From Macrostomum hystrix (taxonomy: Eukaryota > Platyhelminthes > Macrostomidae), in NCBI GenBank assembly GCA_950097015.1, contig CATNEN010000007.1, positions 558,001 to 622,000 of the forward strand: a stretch of 64,000 nt of DNA, read 5' to 3'. Positions 8,907-21,330 of the stretch are shown here, in pieces (positions within the stretch are counted from its first letter, which is position 1; every line of letters starts with the position of its first letter). The position numbers and the translations under genes were made by a program. Below the pieces are notes generated by a model. That model was not told the DNA's origin and made no database searches. It worked only from the letters and a program-made list of their open reading frames with translations.

Positions 8907-11900
8907 ATGCAGTAGACTTTCTGACTGATGTGTAAAATGCGAGTCGTTTATTTTAACGAGAGAAAAAACTTCTTTTTGTAGTCAAATGCATTTAAAGCAT
9001 TAATTTCATATGCTAGAATAAATATTAAGAACTAAATATGAGCACATATGAACAGTGAGTGCAACATGGCGATAAATAAAGGTCTTAGTGACAAGAAGAG
9101 ATGTACAGTATCCGACTTTACTGACTGCCAATGAACCATTTCATAAAAAAACAGCAAAATGCAAGAAACAATTTGTAGAAACAAATGTAGATTTGAGGGT
9201 AGCAGGACGAGGAAACAGACGAAGAAACATTGGTTTTAAATTGGCGAAAAGAACTTCCGAAGTTAAGCTTAACGGAACAACGTAGCAAAACCGAGACAAA
9301 ACTGATTGCAGTTTAGGCAAATTGTCCCCTTGTGTGTACTGTGATGTGCAGTAACTTTTATGATCCAACCAAATATAGTTTTGTCTCTTTAAGGAAATGC
9401 GGAACAGTTTGCGACCGACAATAACTCAGACACATTCGAAACACATCCTATGATTGTTGCTTCAGTAGTTATTCGCAAGCCACTCCTCGAAACAGGGGCT
9501 GGGACAAAATGCAGGGGCGCTTGGGCACTCGGTGCAGCAGAAAACAGTGCATTTTGCGTTGCCCCTGCTGTAGCACACGCGACAGCGCTTTGTCGGTCTT
9601 GGATGCGCAATTTGCTGGACATATCTTTTCAGCGAGTGCACAATCAACATGTAAACATGGGCACAGCAGCTGCGCAGTTTAAATGCTGGTACTGGTTGTG
9701 AGTAATATTATCTAGAGTTCCTGTTGTTGTAAAAATATTGTAGCCTTTGTTTTAGCTTTTAGAAGAGATACAGAGATTAAATTGGTTTACCAATGTCCTA
9801 TGTTCGTATGCGATTGGAATGTGCTGCATGTGCTTGTTGTACAGTAATTCTAAATTGGCTTTTAGTGTTCACAGATAAGATTTTAGTGAATGGATTTAGA
9901 CTCATTCAGATTGCGCACGCGATTGCTGAGTGACCTTCAGGTTGCAAAGGAGTTGAGGTGAGGTGAGGCTCAAAAATATATACAAGCTAAATTGAAAAAG
10001 CAAAGCTAAAAATTCATTTAAGAAATTTTATTTAGCAACTTTTCGTCAGCCAATGGTTTCGCTAACCATAGCCAGAACCTCTCTTGGTCTGATTTCATTG
10101 GGTAGGTCCGAAGTAGGCAAACTGGCGAAACGTAAACCTTAAATAAGTGAAAACTGTTCAATTCCATAGGACAATACCTCGTCACTTTCAATAAAACCTA
10201 CTGCTTCACTTTGTCGCAAAGCAATTAAAAGTTTATCATAATTTCTTTATCTTTCTAGGTAGACTTTCAGACTCAGCTGGAATCCATTAGCCTCCTTATC
10301 GATGGATTTCAGGCTGATGCTAACCTGCAGCTGTATGATCTGCATCTTCTCTGGGTGTGAGCTTTTCATTCAGGTTTTGAGCTGCTTTTGAGTTTCAGCT
10401 GTTGATCCATCGGTAGCTCGCAACAGCTACGAAATCATCGAAATTCCGTAAATGCATCCTCACCTGTTACTCATTCTTCAGGCAGCGGCTTCATCGTCAC
10501 CAAAGCCGAAATCGCCGACACCTGGCAGTCGTCCTGGCTCGAGAGCGACAGTCGCTGCTTCCGCCACTCATCGGCCAGACCTGGCGATACGGACTTTTTT
10601 CACTCCAGCAACACTCCGGACAGCTCGGGCTACCAGTGGCTGCTGCTGAAGCTGAGCCGCTGTGTCCGAGTGCGCTCCGTCACTGTCTATGGGAGGCCGG
10701 AGGGTGCGCAAAAGGCAAATTTGATTCAGCCTCTTAGCTACTCGATCATAATTAGTCTTGTAGAGTCTTCAATGTCCTATCAAACTATTGACACCACCTC
10801 ACAATGCCAGTATAATTCAACTTTTTATTGTATTGGCTTTCAAATTAGGTTGCGTTTTGTAAGTTTGATACTTAGAATTTTTTCAGTAATGGTGTCTTCT
10901 TCTCCAGTTCCTGCCAGTGAAAGAGTCAGGGCCCAGGGCATTGAGGTGCTGCTCAGCGACCAGCAACCGGTCGGTCTGACTGAGAATCCGCCAGGCTGCA
11001 CAGCGAGCTTCACTCACAATGTGACCGGATTTCACCTGTGCGGCTCCACCGGCTACTCGGAGAAGCCGGGCTTCGAGTACAAAGTGAACTGCACGGATGG
11101 GAATCATGAAAAGGTTTGATCTGCTTGGTGCAATGTTGGTACATTGTTGGTGCATTTTCCAATAAAATAATATTTTTATTGATTGCAGATGACCCAGTTT
11201 GTACTGCTCAGGAAGTTCGTAACCAAACAGACTAATGATAAGCACATGAACTTCAGACTTCTTGAAATCGATGGAGGTGTGTCATTTTACCCTTTATTTG
11301 ACTCTCCAAAAATTTATAAATTTTACATAATGAAATTATTGCTTACTTTTTCATCTATTTCATAAACTGAGTTTTAAAAAATGTTTTTCAACATCAGTCA
11401 GAGTTTTTTCATTTTCAGAACAGTTCTGCATAAGCGATAGTGCCGGCTGCACAGACAAGTCATTGTTCCTATTGAAGCCCAACGAAAATGTCATGATCAG
11501 AGCATGGCGGCCGTGTGGCAGCCAGCCAGCCAGCACCAACTGCAGCATCGAACTGCCTGACGGGACAGTCAGACAACTGACAATTGTATGCTCCTTGCAT
11601 TTGCATTGTGTGTACTCGTACATTGTGCGAATTCCTAAACAACAGGTCGAGACTGTTTGACATTTCAGATGAGCCGTAACACCGAGTATGCGATCATAAA
11701 ACTCACCAATGTATCATTTGAACTTCACGAATCGACTCTGCAATGTCATCCCAGCTACGCCAATGGGACGTCAATCGAGACTTCACAACTTCTTGGAGTC
11801 TTCGGTGCGATTGCTTAAAAATCCGAGATATATTGTAACTTAAAGCTCTGCTGCTCCATGTTATATTTTCTGGACTCAAGATGACTCATACCCATTGACC

Positions 11901-13390
11901 CCTCAACGAATACATTTTGCACATGCAACTGATTTTACAAGGAAACTAAATTGATTCCAATTTCTGATTCATTTTAACTGCGGTATTTTAGTGAAATCAT
12001 CAAAATCCGACATCGACTTGAACATCACGAAGTTCTGGGTTGTGGGACGGACAGCAGTGTTTACATTCATCACTGAAGGCTCGTTCCCGATGCCAGTGCA
12101 CAGGTGCTGGCTGGTGAATGCTTCTGGTTGGCCAATGAACTCTGTGCTCCCTAAAATCTCAGTAAGAGAGAAATTTCAGTAAGAAAGAATCTCATGTATT
12201 GGAATATTTTATCAGGAATAAAATAGTAAGCTTAATAGTAAGCTATCATCTTAAGAACGGCAGTGTCAATAAGAAGCCACCATTTTCAGAAAAAGAACTC
12301 CAGCAATGGTTTGTTAATCAATCTGAGCACAAACTTCAGCGTGTCTGTAGAGGCCACCCTCGAAGGGCAATCTTTGCATTGTGTGTATCAGGTAGCTGGT
12401 TCAAAAACAAGCGTCAATAAAAAGATCCCCAGGCTACTGAGTAAGCTTTCAACGATTGGCCTGAAAATAAAAGCATTAAATTAAGTTTCTTTAAACCTTG
12501 AACCCGATGCCTTACAGAGCGCTGTGACACGCAGTTTCACCTGAAGCCATCAGCCAGCTGGATTGACGGGCAAACAACAGTCGTGACAGTCGACTCATCA
12601 GATGAGGTCAGAACTGGTGGAGGAGGAGCTAATGTGACATCAGCCAAAAACTAGGTGCCAACAAGCCATGCGTGTGTCATTCAAGACGATGGAAACAGAT
12701 CGCTGCCGATGCAGCTTGTTGAAGTGAGTTGCAGGAATTCATTTTCTGGAACTCATGTTAAATTTTCACGTGAACTTTTAGTAACAACGAAAAACAATAT
12801 CAATAGCACAATTTACATTTCCGAATTGTTTAAAATGAGCAAATTATTCAACTGAAAATAATTGGTATTATTTCAGAACAGCAACATGAGCAGCACATTC
12901 TCGGTGAATGTGAGCAGACACTGGGGCAGCTCAGCATCGATTGCGTGCCTGGTTAATCAGTCAGGACTCATCGAGACCTGGGCTCATCACAGACTGCCAC
13001 CTGTGCTGTGTGAGTTTATAGTGTTTTTGTGCAGAAACCCTTTAACTTATACAAATAGGCTTTATGCACATTTATTGCTCTTTTACATATAATCACACAT
13101 ACATAGACTGTCACAATGCATTTGAATACGCATTCAGTTATAAAGCTGGTGCGTAAAAGGCTGGACTGTTAAATGTTTATTCATATACACAGTATTCTGT
13201 GATTCAATCTATCTGTGACATTCAAACTGCGTAGTTCAAGTAATATCGTAGCGAAAATTATCAGAAGCTGTTAGATTTCTTATGTGATAAGCTCGCTTTT
13301 ATAAACATTTTATTGATACCTTGCAACACAACATGAGTTATCTGAGACGTGATCACAAAAGTTATGCTATTGAGCATGTTTTATGACATC
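8902..13390 (+). repeat. Segmental duplication, copy in receptor A
   Basis: Aligns almost base for base, apart from a few short indels, with 32151-36624. It covers most of intron 1 and exons 2-10 of the receptor gene. Similarity ends on the left in the palindrome at 8881-8906 and on the right exactly where repeat X starts. The introns are as similar as the exons, so the copy is recent. Confidence 0.9.
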
Positions 13391-14044
13391 CTTACGAGTA
13401 GTCAGACACACCGAGACAGATGCAGGGAACTCGTACACTGATAGCACTTGACGTAACGGATTGTTAAAATTTCAAAGACTCAATGATTAGACTAAGCTAG
13501 GACTAATCAAGACGGGATACGAGACTCATGAAGAGGAGCGAGGAAGCGGTGCTTCTTTATAGGCAGGGAGTGCTAAGTTAGAAAGGACGTGATGGAATCA
13601 CGAGGTTTCTAAAAAAAGCAACTGACGTCAGTGGCGCGCAAACGTCACTCCTACGTAGGCTCTGACTCATAATTGGGGTACCAAGTGCAGTAAACATGTT
13701 TACTGAACTTTTAGAAGACAAAGAGAGGCCAGTCACGCGAGACGAAACACGCGATGGCTGGACGTCAGACAGGCACACACAAGAAGGGTGGCAGGGAGAA
13801 CAAAGAGACGCCAGCGTGGGACGAAAAGGTGATGACTCATTCCTTGCAGGGGGAGAAAGCACACTCAAAGTGCAGGCGCGGCCAAGGGGGACAGTCAGGC
13901 AGAGAGGGACAGACCAGTCGGCGCCAGAGAGAGGCGGGCTGGGCAGTCGCTCAGTGCCAAAGAAAGGCACCTAAGCTACCTAAGCAGGTAAGGCAACTGA
14001 CAGCTAGTGAGACACCAATAGGCCTCTAAGCAGTGGCTCACTAC
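13391..14044. repeat. Repeat X, copy 1 (in receptor A)
   Basis: About 654 bp, from CTTACGAG to GGCTCACTAC, also occur at 18177-18836. The shared parts include a TATA-like TTTATAGGCAGG, the palindrome TGACGTCA, CCTACGTAGG and a G/A-rich stretch. I see no coding frame, no terminal inverted repeat and no target duplication. It could be a solo LTR or another non-autonomous element. It replaces the part of the receptor gene that in copy C holds Ig exons 11 onward. Confidence 0.75.
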
Positions 14045-14869
14045 GTTTTGTACACTTGTACCATTTTAGTCACTTATAATTGAGGTCAGAATCTCAGAAC
14101 AGCTCAAATTCCTTGGCCCGCAGTCGCTTCAAACAACATCAGCTGGTCCGGTGGGCTGCTCAACGGTTCTGTGCTGAATCTCACGGGGACAACAGCGGAG
14201 GGAAATCCGAGGCCTGGGTTGGACTGCTCACTCAAGACCAGGTCAGTCCTTATCGAGGGAATCGAGGTGAGTCGGAAAAGACTTTTGGCTATCCGAGTCG
14301 TTTTAAAACTCCCAACTTATGAAGTCCCATTTTTTAAACATGTACTCTTTCATGCACTGATCAGGTGATTATAGAGCCCGATGAGAGAGGCAGCAACGGA
14401 GGCTGGGTTCGGACAGCTCGGCTGTTCCACCGATTCACTGAGCAGCAGTCTGAAGTCACAGTCAGCTGCAAGATCAGCCAAGCTCCGTTCTCACCTGTTG
14501 AGAGCACAAGGACTTTTCCAGCTGAGTTCCCAAGGCCACCGAGCAGTACACTTTGCTCCTTTGCGACCGCCAATGGGAGCTCTCCATCGAGCGGATCGGT
14601 GACCATGGTTGTCTTCTGCTGCTCGCTGGCTGCAGCTGCCGCGATCTCCGCCGCGATCTCCGCCGTGGTCACCTTCGCTGTGCTGAAGCGGATGCGAGCT
14701 GCCACCAGCCGCCGAAGCGAGCCTGTGGAGATGCTAGTCAGACAGGCGCAGGTCGAGGTCAAGCCGCCTGATCCGAATGTGAGTAGAGATGCTCATAGCT
14801 CTCAGGTGTTGAATCGTTTGAACAGCATGAATCGAACTGCCATTCCAGACTGTGTACTACGAGGCCTAG

Positions 14870-15914
14870 AACTGCGAAGTGATCGACAGCTGCGATCTGG
14901 CGCTGACTGTCTGAGTTGAAAGTGAGTGTCACCTCAAAGTGAAAATTGGAAGGAGGAGTGTTCCAAGTACGCCTTTAATGGTTCAAAACACTTGTGCCGA
15001 TTGTAGACTTGATCTTTATGGTCTGTAAGCGTGCACGTCGTGCGATGCTTTCGGAGGTCAATGACCTGTTGGCCACCCCTGCGCCTCGCCCCTCTCTGCC
15101 CCCGCCCATCCGCGCCACCACCTCCCTGTTCTGTTTATTGGCCTGTCTGCCTCCCTAGCTCGCTCACCTGTTTGTTCCGGAGGTAGAGAATAATAATATT
15201 TTTCTTTAACTGCTTGCTTACTCTTCCTTGCCATTTGTGCCGCCCCCAATTTCCCTAGTTTTAAGGCCTTGCTCACTTCTAGTGCTCTAATTTGGCCTTT
15301 ATTTGTTTTGTGTCGCAACTATATTCGGTTGTGATTCCGCATCAACTCGTACCTTAAATACGATTGCATAGGCCCCCAATTTTAAACAGTGGGGTCTCGC
15401 CTTGTGCGGCCCGGTCTCATCTCCACTTGCAGTCTGCTTTTGTCAGGTGCGCTACCATGGAATTAATGCACTACTTCAAAGCTGATCTCCTAGACTGAAC
15501 GGCCCCATTTAGATACTCATGGGTAAAATTAACTATGTTCAATCCGTCACTATCCAAGGAAGCTAATAATATTATGCAGTTTTATGTCGAAAGTTTTAAC
15601 TTTAACTCGTTTAGTCTCAACAACTCACAGCAATAAATCATTAATCAATGCTCATTTAACTAATTACAAGTAATTACAAGTACAAGTCTATACTTGTATA
15701 TTCAGTATCAATGAAGTCATGTTAATGCGGCTTGTGTATTTCTATGAGTGGTGGTTGCTTTTCAATGTAAAACAAGTACATCCATGTATCTAAGAAATGC
15801 TATTTGAATCACTTCAGTGTATTACTGTTACCTGCATGTAAAGCATAAATAAAAAATGTATTCGGTTCTTTGCTCGTTTATCTTGCGAAGTCCAAAAAAC
15901 GGACTTAGGCTTTA
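14870..15914. other. Gene-poor spacer after receptor A
   Basis: I see no convincing coding sequence. A C-rich stretch at 15070-15180 gives a long minus-strand frame without recognisable motifs. Several AATAAA-type signals (for example about 15632 and 15847) could serve receptor A. Confidence 0.5.
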
Positions 15915-16500
15915 TGTGTTACCCAACAACAAACAACAACATAGTACGCTGTCCGAGTCTAGTACAGCGTCACAGGGCGCGCTTGAGGGCCTGGGCACAA
16001 ACAAAGGCCGCGCCACTGGCAGAGTCTGGAGCGCCGGCATCATCTAGCAGGCAGTCGACGTAGCGCCGGGTACGCGCTTGTCCTCGCCGGTAGGGTGCTT
16101 GTACCGTGAGCAGCAGGACCTCCTGCACCGGCTCTGGGCAGTACGACTCGGCGCGGATGACATGGCTTGCGAGCTGGAGTCGCCGATGGCGCATAAGTTC
16201 GCTTGGCCGGGCCAGGCCGGCGCGGCGGTAGAGTGCCGCATTGGAGACTCGCTGGTCGCCGATCTTGAAGGCAGCGTGCAGCAGGCCAGAGTGCGCCGCG
16301 TCGACCTGATGTTCAAGCGAGTCCGTCAGCGTCCAGGTCTCGGCGTTGTACAAGCGGACGGTCTCGATCACCGCCTGGAACAACGCCGCCCTCTGACGGT
16401 CAGGTAGGGCCTCGGACTGCAGAACGGTCCTCACGGAACGAAAGGCCGCCCATGCAAGCCCGCGGCGACGCCGCAAATCGTCACGAGCGTCGGGTACCAG
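15915..16500 (-). mobile_element. 5'-truncated LINE fragment, end of reverse transcriptase ORF
   Basis: The minus-strand frame from 16476 to 15970 encodes 168 residues typical of the C-terminal part of LINE reverse transcriptases (LYNAETWTLTD, GDQRVSNAALYRRAGLARP, RRLQLASHVIR, RRGQARTRRYVDCLLDDAG). The catalytic YADD region is absent. After the stop a short 3' UTR ends in a GTT-rich tail at 15915-15940. 5' truncation is the usual outcome of target-primed reverse transcription. The same tail occurs in intron 1 of receptor A. Confidence 0.8.
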
Positions 16501-17689
16501 ACGGGTTTAACTATGATTTTCTAAATTACCGGTTCTAGTGTAACGATAATCAATAAAGAAAAAGTTTAAAGGAAAGATACTAGATAAATGTGTTGTGTCC
16601 CGAGACGGCCCAGCCGGCTTCGCCTATCGCTCAGGACGAGCAGGGAGGTTCAGCACTTCCGTCCTACTATGTGTCGGCCTACTGTCGCACTAGACGCACA
16701 GGCAGTAAGCCGGCAACCAAGGTCGCAACGAATGCACAGGCCCTGGTGACAAAGTCCTAGTGACTGAACCCCAACAGACAGAGGCAGAACGCCACTTACG
16801 TGGGCTAGCAGTTCTGGTTTGCGCTCGGGAGAGCTGGCTGAGTTGATGTATTTTCCAGAGTAGGCTGTGGTTGGAGTGCTCAAACAAAACCAAAACAGTC
16901 TCGCCAGAGGTGAACGAGCGCGCGCACGCCAATAAATAATACCTGCTCACCCAGGGGGGCTAAGCTGCAGGGTAGACAAACAGCATGTGAGAGAACTAGT
17001 TGCAGCCTCGCCAATCACGCAGGGTCAATAAGACAACTGGGCGAGACGCGAACCAATGAGAGGGCAGGAACGAGAGATAACAATAACTGGGGTACGCAAA
17101 CGTCTTGGCTCAACCAATCAGACGCCAGGGGTGAGAGAAATTGGTAGGCAGGTAGGCGCAGAGCACAGACAGGAGCAGGGGGTAAGCGACTCAAAGTTCA
17201 ACGCGACAGTGAAAGGGCACCAAAAATACAGTACATAGAAAACGAATAAATCACAACAAATGACAAATAAGTGAATCGCAAATCAATGAAAATTGAGCCG
17301 CTGTTAGTTCTAGTCATTCCAGTTTTCTTTGATTCTGTCTGCAACAATCGTGCAGATATTTGTAAACAAGGGCATGTTATCTGGGCATGATGGCGCTAGG
17401 AGATAGCAGAAAGGACATTTTTGTGTGTGCTGTTCTTGCTAAGATTGGTGACACTCCGAGACCACTCATCAAGGCAGGTTGCAGTAAAGGATTAACGAAT
17501 ATGACGCGATTTTTTTTCTTGCGGGGGCAAAAACAAGCACACACCCCCGACCAAAGCCGCAGCGCACCCAACCCAAAATCCAATAGAAATAAGAAAAACA
17601 ACTAGAGGTAAGGTCAGGTGGGCTTCTGGGGGGCTAGCGTGGGGCGACTGACAAAACGCGGTTGACCATTGGCCGCAGGCAACCCCCTT
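16501..17689. other. Unassigned spacer
   Basis: I recognise nothing here. It is mixed GC-rich and AT-rich, with short frames lacking motifs. It may contain old repeats. Confidence 0.4.
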
Positions 17690-17694
17690 ATTGT

Positions 17695-19193
17695 GGCAGG
17701 TAGCGCGAAACCGCGCTGCTGCGCCAGCCGCCGAGCCGCTTGATCTGCTCCATGTCGAGACGGCTGTCGAAAGCTAGGCAGGCGCTGACCTCAGCTTGTT
17801 GATCTTATGGTGTCGCCGCAGGGCCCGTACAGGACAAAGCGGGTGGTCTCCGAGCATCGGCAGGACAGCCTCTTGGTAGTCTTCGCCGCTCTGGTTTGTG
17901 TTGTACCGGTCGTCCTGCTAACAAGGCGGGATCCGGCGAACTCCAATATGAAGTCCAAGATCTCTAGGTAGTGTAGTAGTAGCGCTGCCACCAGGGCGTC
18001 AGTACTTCTGCCTTCGGTGAGGTGAAGGATCCTTGGCCCGAAAAAGAAGAAGTCACGAAGTCTCGAGAAGCACACAGTGCACAGTTTCAGTTGCAAGTAC
18101 AGGCTGTCAGTGTCCTGCGTAGCTCGGATGGTGGGGTGGAAGGCTAAGTTAGTTTCGGGACTTAGCCAGAACTGAGCTTACGAGCAGTCACATGCAGAGA
18201 CTGAAGTAGGAAACTTAGACACTGATGGCACAGTGACTATAACGAAGTCAGAGTATCGCTATCAGAGAAGAACCAGAACTAGAACGACGCTTCTACAATC
18301 GACTTCTAAAGAGCCAGAGGAGCGGGGCCTTTCTTTTATAGGCAGGGGCCTCCCATAGGGTCAGTGCAGAGTTAGAAAACACGTGATGGAATCAAGTGGT
18401 TTCTAAAAATAGCAACTGACGTCAGTGGCGCCAGAAACGTCACTCCTACGTAGGTTCCTGTCCCATAATCAAAGACCCAAGTGCAGTAAACATGTTTACT
18501 TGCACTTTAAAAGACAAAGAGAGAGGCCAGTCACATGAGGAGAATCACGTGCTGACTGAGTGCAGACAACCACACACAAAGAAAATGACAAGGGACAACA
18601 AAGCCAGCGCGGGACAAAGAGGTGATGACTCATCCCTGGGGGGAAGAGACAACACACTCTAAGTGCCGGCGCCGCCGGGAAGGGAAGGGCAGAGAGGGAC
18701 AGACCAGACAACGCCAGAGAGGGCGGGCCGGGCAGCCACTCAATGCTAGCAAAAAGGGGGCACCTAAGCTACCTTGCAGGTGGGGCAAATGACAGCTAGT
18801 GAGACACCAATAGGCCCCAAAGCAGTGGCTCACTACATTTGTCTTGGACTGTCGCACCCGGAGTCTCCAGCACCGACTATCGGGGCGAGCATCGCTGGCT
18901 CGGATAGCGTGACGCCCGCACACATTCGCTTTCCTGAGCAGCGCCCAGAAGCAGCACAGCACGGCAGCCCAAAAGGCGGCATCTGCAGGATCTTCTAGGT
19001 TCACCTGGCTCGCGAGCGAGATAAGCATTGCTGGGGTGATTGGGTCTCGCTGCCTGACCGAGTGGCTGCTCGTTCGCTTCGCGCTCTTAACCGCTAGGTC
19101 GATCAGGGCAGACTTGGTGATGTCGGGCAGTTCTGCGAGCTTGAAGCTCCATCTGATCACCGCCAAGTGGCCGCCGAGGCTGCTGGGTGCCAC
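17695..19193 (-). pseudogene. Tyrosine recombinase, interrupted by repeat X
   Basis: The first part (19193 to about 18837) includes DPADAAFWAAVLCCFWALLR, with the catalytic Arg in LLRKANV, and WRLRVRQSKTN. It is cut at 18836, where repeat X begins. Beyond X the sequence recovers a CPVRAL-like stretch near 17820-17850 and the C-terminal box with the nucleophile tyrosine (VSRYL) before a stop near 17695. The stretch 17850-18176 is too degenerate to follow. Confidence 0.65.
18177..18836. repeat. Repeat X, copy 2 (inside the DIRS recombinase)
   Basis: Second copy of the element at 13391-14044, with the same limits (CTTACGAG to GGCTCACTAC), the same TGACGTCA palindrome and moderate divergence. 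Coding similarity to the recombinase resumes on both sides, so X was inserted into it. Confidence 0.75.
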
Positions 19194-19217
19194 GCCGCGC
19201 TGAGCCAGGCGCCGCGC

Positions 19218-20275
19218 TTACTCGGCAAGCTGGACTGGCGATGCCGCTAGTGGGCGGACACCCTCGAGGTCGCAGAAGCGCCGCCACTGCTCGAGATTCG
19301 AGGCGTAGGACGTCTTTGTACTTGGGGCCCAGGCGTTGGCGAGGAAGCGTCCAGAACGTGGAAGGCCCGAAGCCGCAGTCCCCACGCGTCGCACGCAAGC
19401 GACAGCGTATGTGGGATCCGGCTGACGTCGTCGCATGGCGAGCTGAGCTTGTTTAGTGCTCCGACAGCCGCCGAGCTGTCGATGTACACGGCTATGTCCT
19501 GCACCGGCGAAGCGCCTCGGGGCGGGGCAGGCGTGATCGTTTCCTTGACGTTGATGTGGGCCGACGCAGATCGACCGCCAGCATCGTTCTTCCAGTTGAT
19601 GTAAAGCCAGTCGATACTGTCCGCCTAGCGCACAATGCAGGCACCGCCCGAGTTGCAGGCATCGGTCTCGATGACGATCTTTCGCGCGTAGTGAGGCCAG
19701 ATAGGTGCGCAGCCCACAGAGTTGAGGCTTCTCCTCCACCAGTGCAGCAACTCGTTGAGGTGTAGCGCCAGCCGCAGCTTGTTCCTAGGTCTAGCCGCCC
19801 GACTCGCCAACGTCAGCAGGGGGCGAATGGACGCTCGGCCTTTCCTCGTCACGCTGCTCACCCAGGACAGTTTGCCGCAGATCCGCAGGAGTTCACTTTT
19901 GCTGATGACGCGCTGGTGCACGCAGATATGCAGCGCGTTCCCGAGTTCCTTGAGCTTGGCCGGGGGAATGCTCAGTGTCCCTAACTCCGTGTCGATCAAG
20001 ACACCAAGGAAAACGGTGTGCCTCGACGGCGCGCTGGATTTCTGCTCATTGATAATGAATCCCAGTCTTGTCACCAGGTTCCTCACGCTCTCGTAGGCCT
20101 CAGCGCAGGCTTCGTATGTGCTCCCGGCCACGGCGAAGTCATCGAGGTAGCTGACACAGGTGAGGCCGCATCGCTGCATCATGTGCACCACCGCCTTGGA
20201 CAGCCTGTTGAAGTGGTACACCGATGCCGCGGCCCCGAAACTCAGCCGGGTGTCAACCAGGTAGGTCGGTTCGCT
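19218..20275 (-). pseudogene. DIRS reverse transcriptase/RNase H and recombinase N-terminus
   Basis: The frame from about 20275 has VDTRLSFG and the catalytic SYLDDFAVAG box, then an RNase H-like part (IETDACNSGGACIV). An in-frame stop follows at about 19625. The rest runs in other frames: RNase H continues (VYIDSSAAVGALNK), then the recombinase core-binding part (WAPSTKTSYASNLEQWRRF), ending in a stop at 19218. At least two frame changes are needed. Confidence 0.7.
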
Positions 20276-21276
20276 GTCGCCACGAACTGCCATTTGATGC
20301 CCACTGCATCCATAGAGGACGGTGGAGACCCGGAGACGAGGTGGATACATTCATACGCCTCCTTGAGGTCGATCTTGGCCGTAAAGTCGCCAGGCTTGAG
20401 CCGCGCGCAAAATCCGCCCACTGTCTCTAACTTGATCTTGTGGTCGGCGAAAAAATGATCGTTGACCGCGCAGCCCTCGGGGCGACTGCAATTGTGGATG
20501 ATGCGGACTCCACCGGCTTCTTTCGGGATGGCACCGAGCGCAGAAACTTTGCATGGGCGTTGAAGGACTTTTACATACCGACCACTAGCCACCTCACGCT
20601 GCAGCTGCTCATCGACTAACGTATTGTACTCAACGGCAGACGAGTAGTTCTCAACTTCTGAAGGCTTTAAATCAATCTCGGAAGTGAGCGCGAAGCCATT
20701 GCGGACTCCGCCGATTAAAACGGCGGCATCAGGGTCTAGCTCCTTCACCCAAGCATTCAAGTCCAGGGAGCCGCTCGGGTTGTAGCTGAACTCGCGGGTG
20801 GAGTAAAAACTTGGAGTTAAAACCTGCGGCTGCGTACTCGCCGGAGCCACCGCTGGCGGCTCCGCTATTCGTTTTTTTGTCACGTGTTGCGTCTCGCCGT
20901 TATCTGAGCGCAGGCAGACCCGGCATGCATGGCTGTACTTGCAGTTCTGGAACATACAGCCGCCGTGGGTGTTGAACTTAAGGCAGACAGGTGCTTCCTG
21001 GACTACCGGAATCCTCTTCTCCTGGTGTGTGCGGGCATGTTGTTGGGTCTGTTGTGGAGCGATGAGGTGCCTTGCCACTAGCGAGAAACTCGGTTGTGCC
21101 CAGTCCTGCATGCCGGCGTGCTGCTCTCTTCTGAATGCGTCGTCGAATCGCATGATTCTCGCGGTGTCGTAGCCTGCCTCGACCAGCTCGCCAATTTGCA
21201 CGTTGTACTGCAGGTACTGCGGGACACCGTCGAGGTCGAGTTGTCCCCGAGCGATCAGGGCGTCCAGGATACTCAC
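20242..21276 (-). pseudogene. DIRS gag end and N-terminal reverse transcriptase
   Basis: A 344-residue frame. Near residues 99-119 it has a C-x8-C-x4-C-x3-H finger (from CLKFNTHGGC to CKYSHAC). It continues into RT motifs (GAIPKEAGGVRIIHNCSRP, FTAKIDLKEAYECIHL). The frame breaks near 20270, after GIKWQF, and RT continues in the next entry. Confidence 0.75.
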
Positions 21277-21330
21277 GTTACCGACGATCCACTGACCGAT
21301 GCCTAGCGACTCGGGCCTGGGCTGATTGCC

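Larger units (their letters stand above)
8640..14869 (+). pseudogene. Receptor A: fucolectin-like/Ig membrane protein
   Basis: Thirteen exons keep phase throughout: 8640-8700, 10482-10703, 10908-11113, 11189-11276, 11419-11585, 11669-11804, 11992-12161, 12290-12440, 12518-12723, 12877-13009, 14124-14266, 14365-14778, 14849-14869. Together they give 705 codons. Exon 1 encodes a signal peptide. Exons 2-4 form a galactose-binding F5/8C/fucolectin-like domain (W-x-L-x-L-K-L, SVTVYGR, RAQGIEVLL, MNFRLLEI). The next eight exons make four Ig-like domains with N-glycosylation sites, and exon 12 has a membrane helix (about 14605-14690). Exon 9 contains TAG (12652-12654) where copy C has TGG. This is codon 446, so the product would be cut before the membrane: a soluble form, a null allele or a sequence error. 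The tail is short and ends TVYYEA. Repeat X fills the intron before exon 11. The ligand is unknown. Confidence 0.72.
17690..21330 (-). mobile_element. Degraded DIRS-type tyrosine-recombinase retrotransposon
   Basis: Read on the minus strand: a gag-like region with a CCCH finger, reverse transcriptase, RNase H, and a tyrosine recombinase whose C-terminus (IKRLGGWRSSAVSRYL) lies at about 17695-17765. This order is diagnostic of DIRS-type elements, which integrate with a tyrosine recombinase instead of a DDE integrase. The reading frame changes several times and repeat X (18177-18836) splits the recombinase, so the element is dead. I did not find its terminal repeats. Confidence 0.8.

Noticed and set aside
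13578-13974. Coding frames inside repeat X
   Set aside because: They are low complexity and not conserved in the second copy at 18177-18836.
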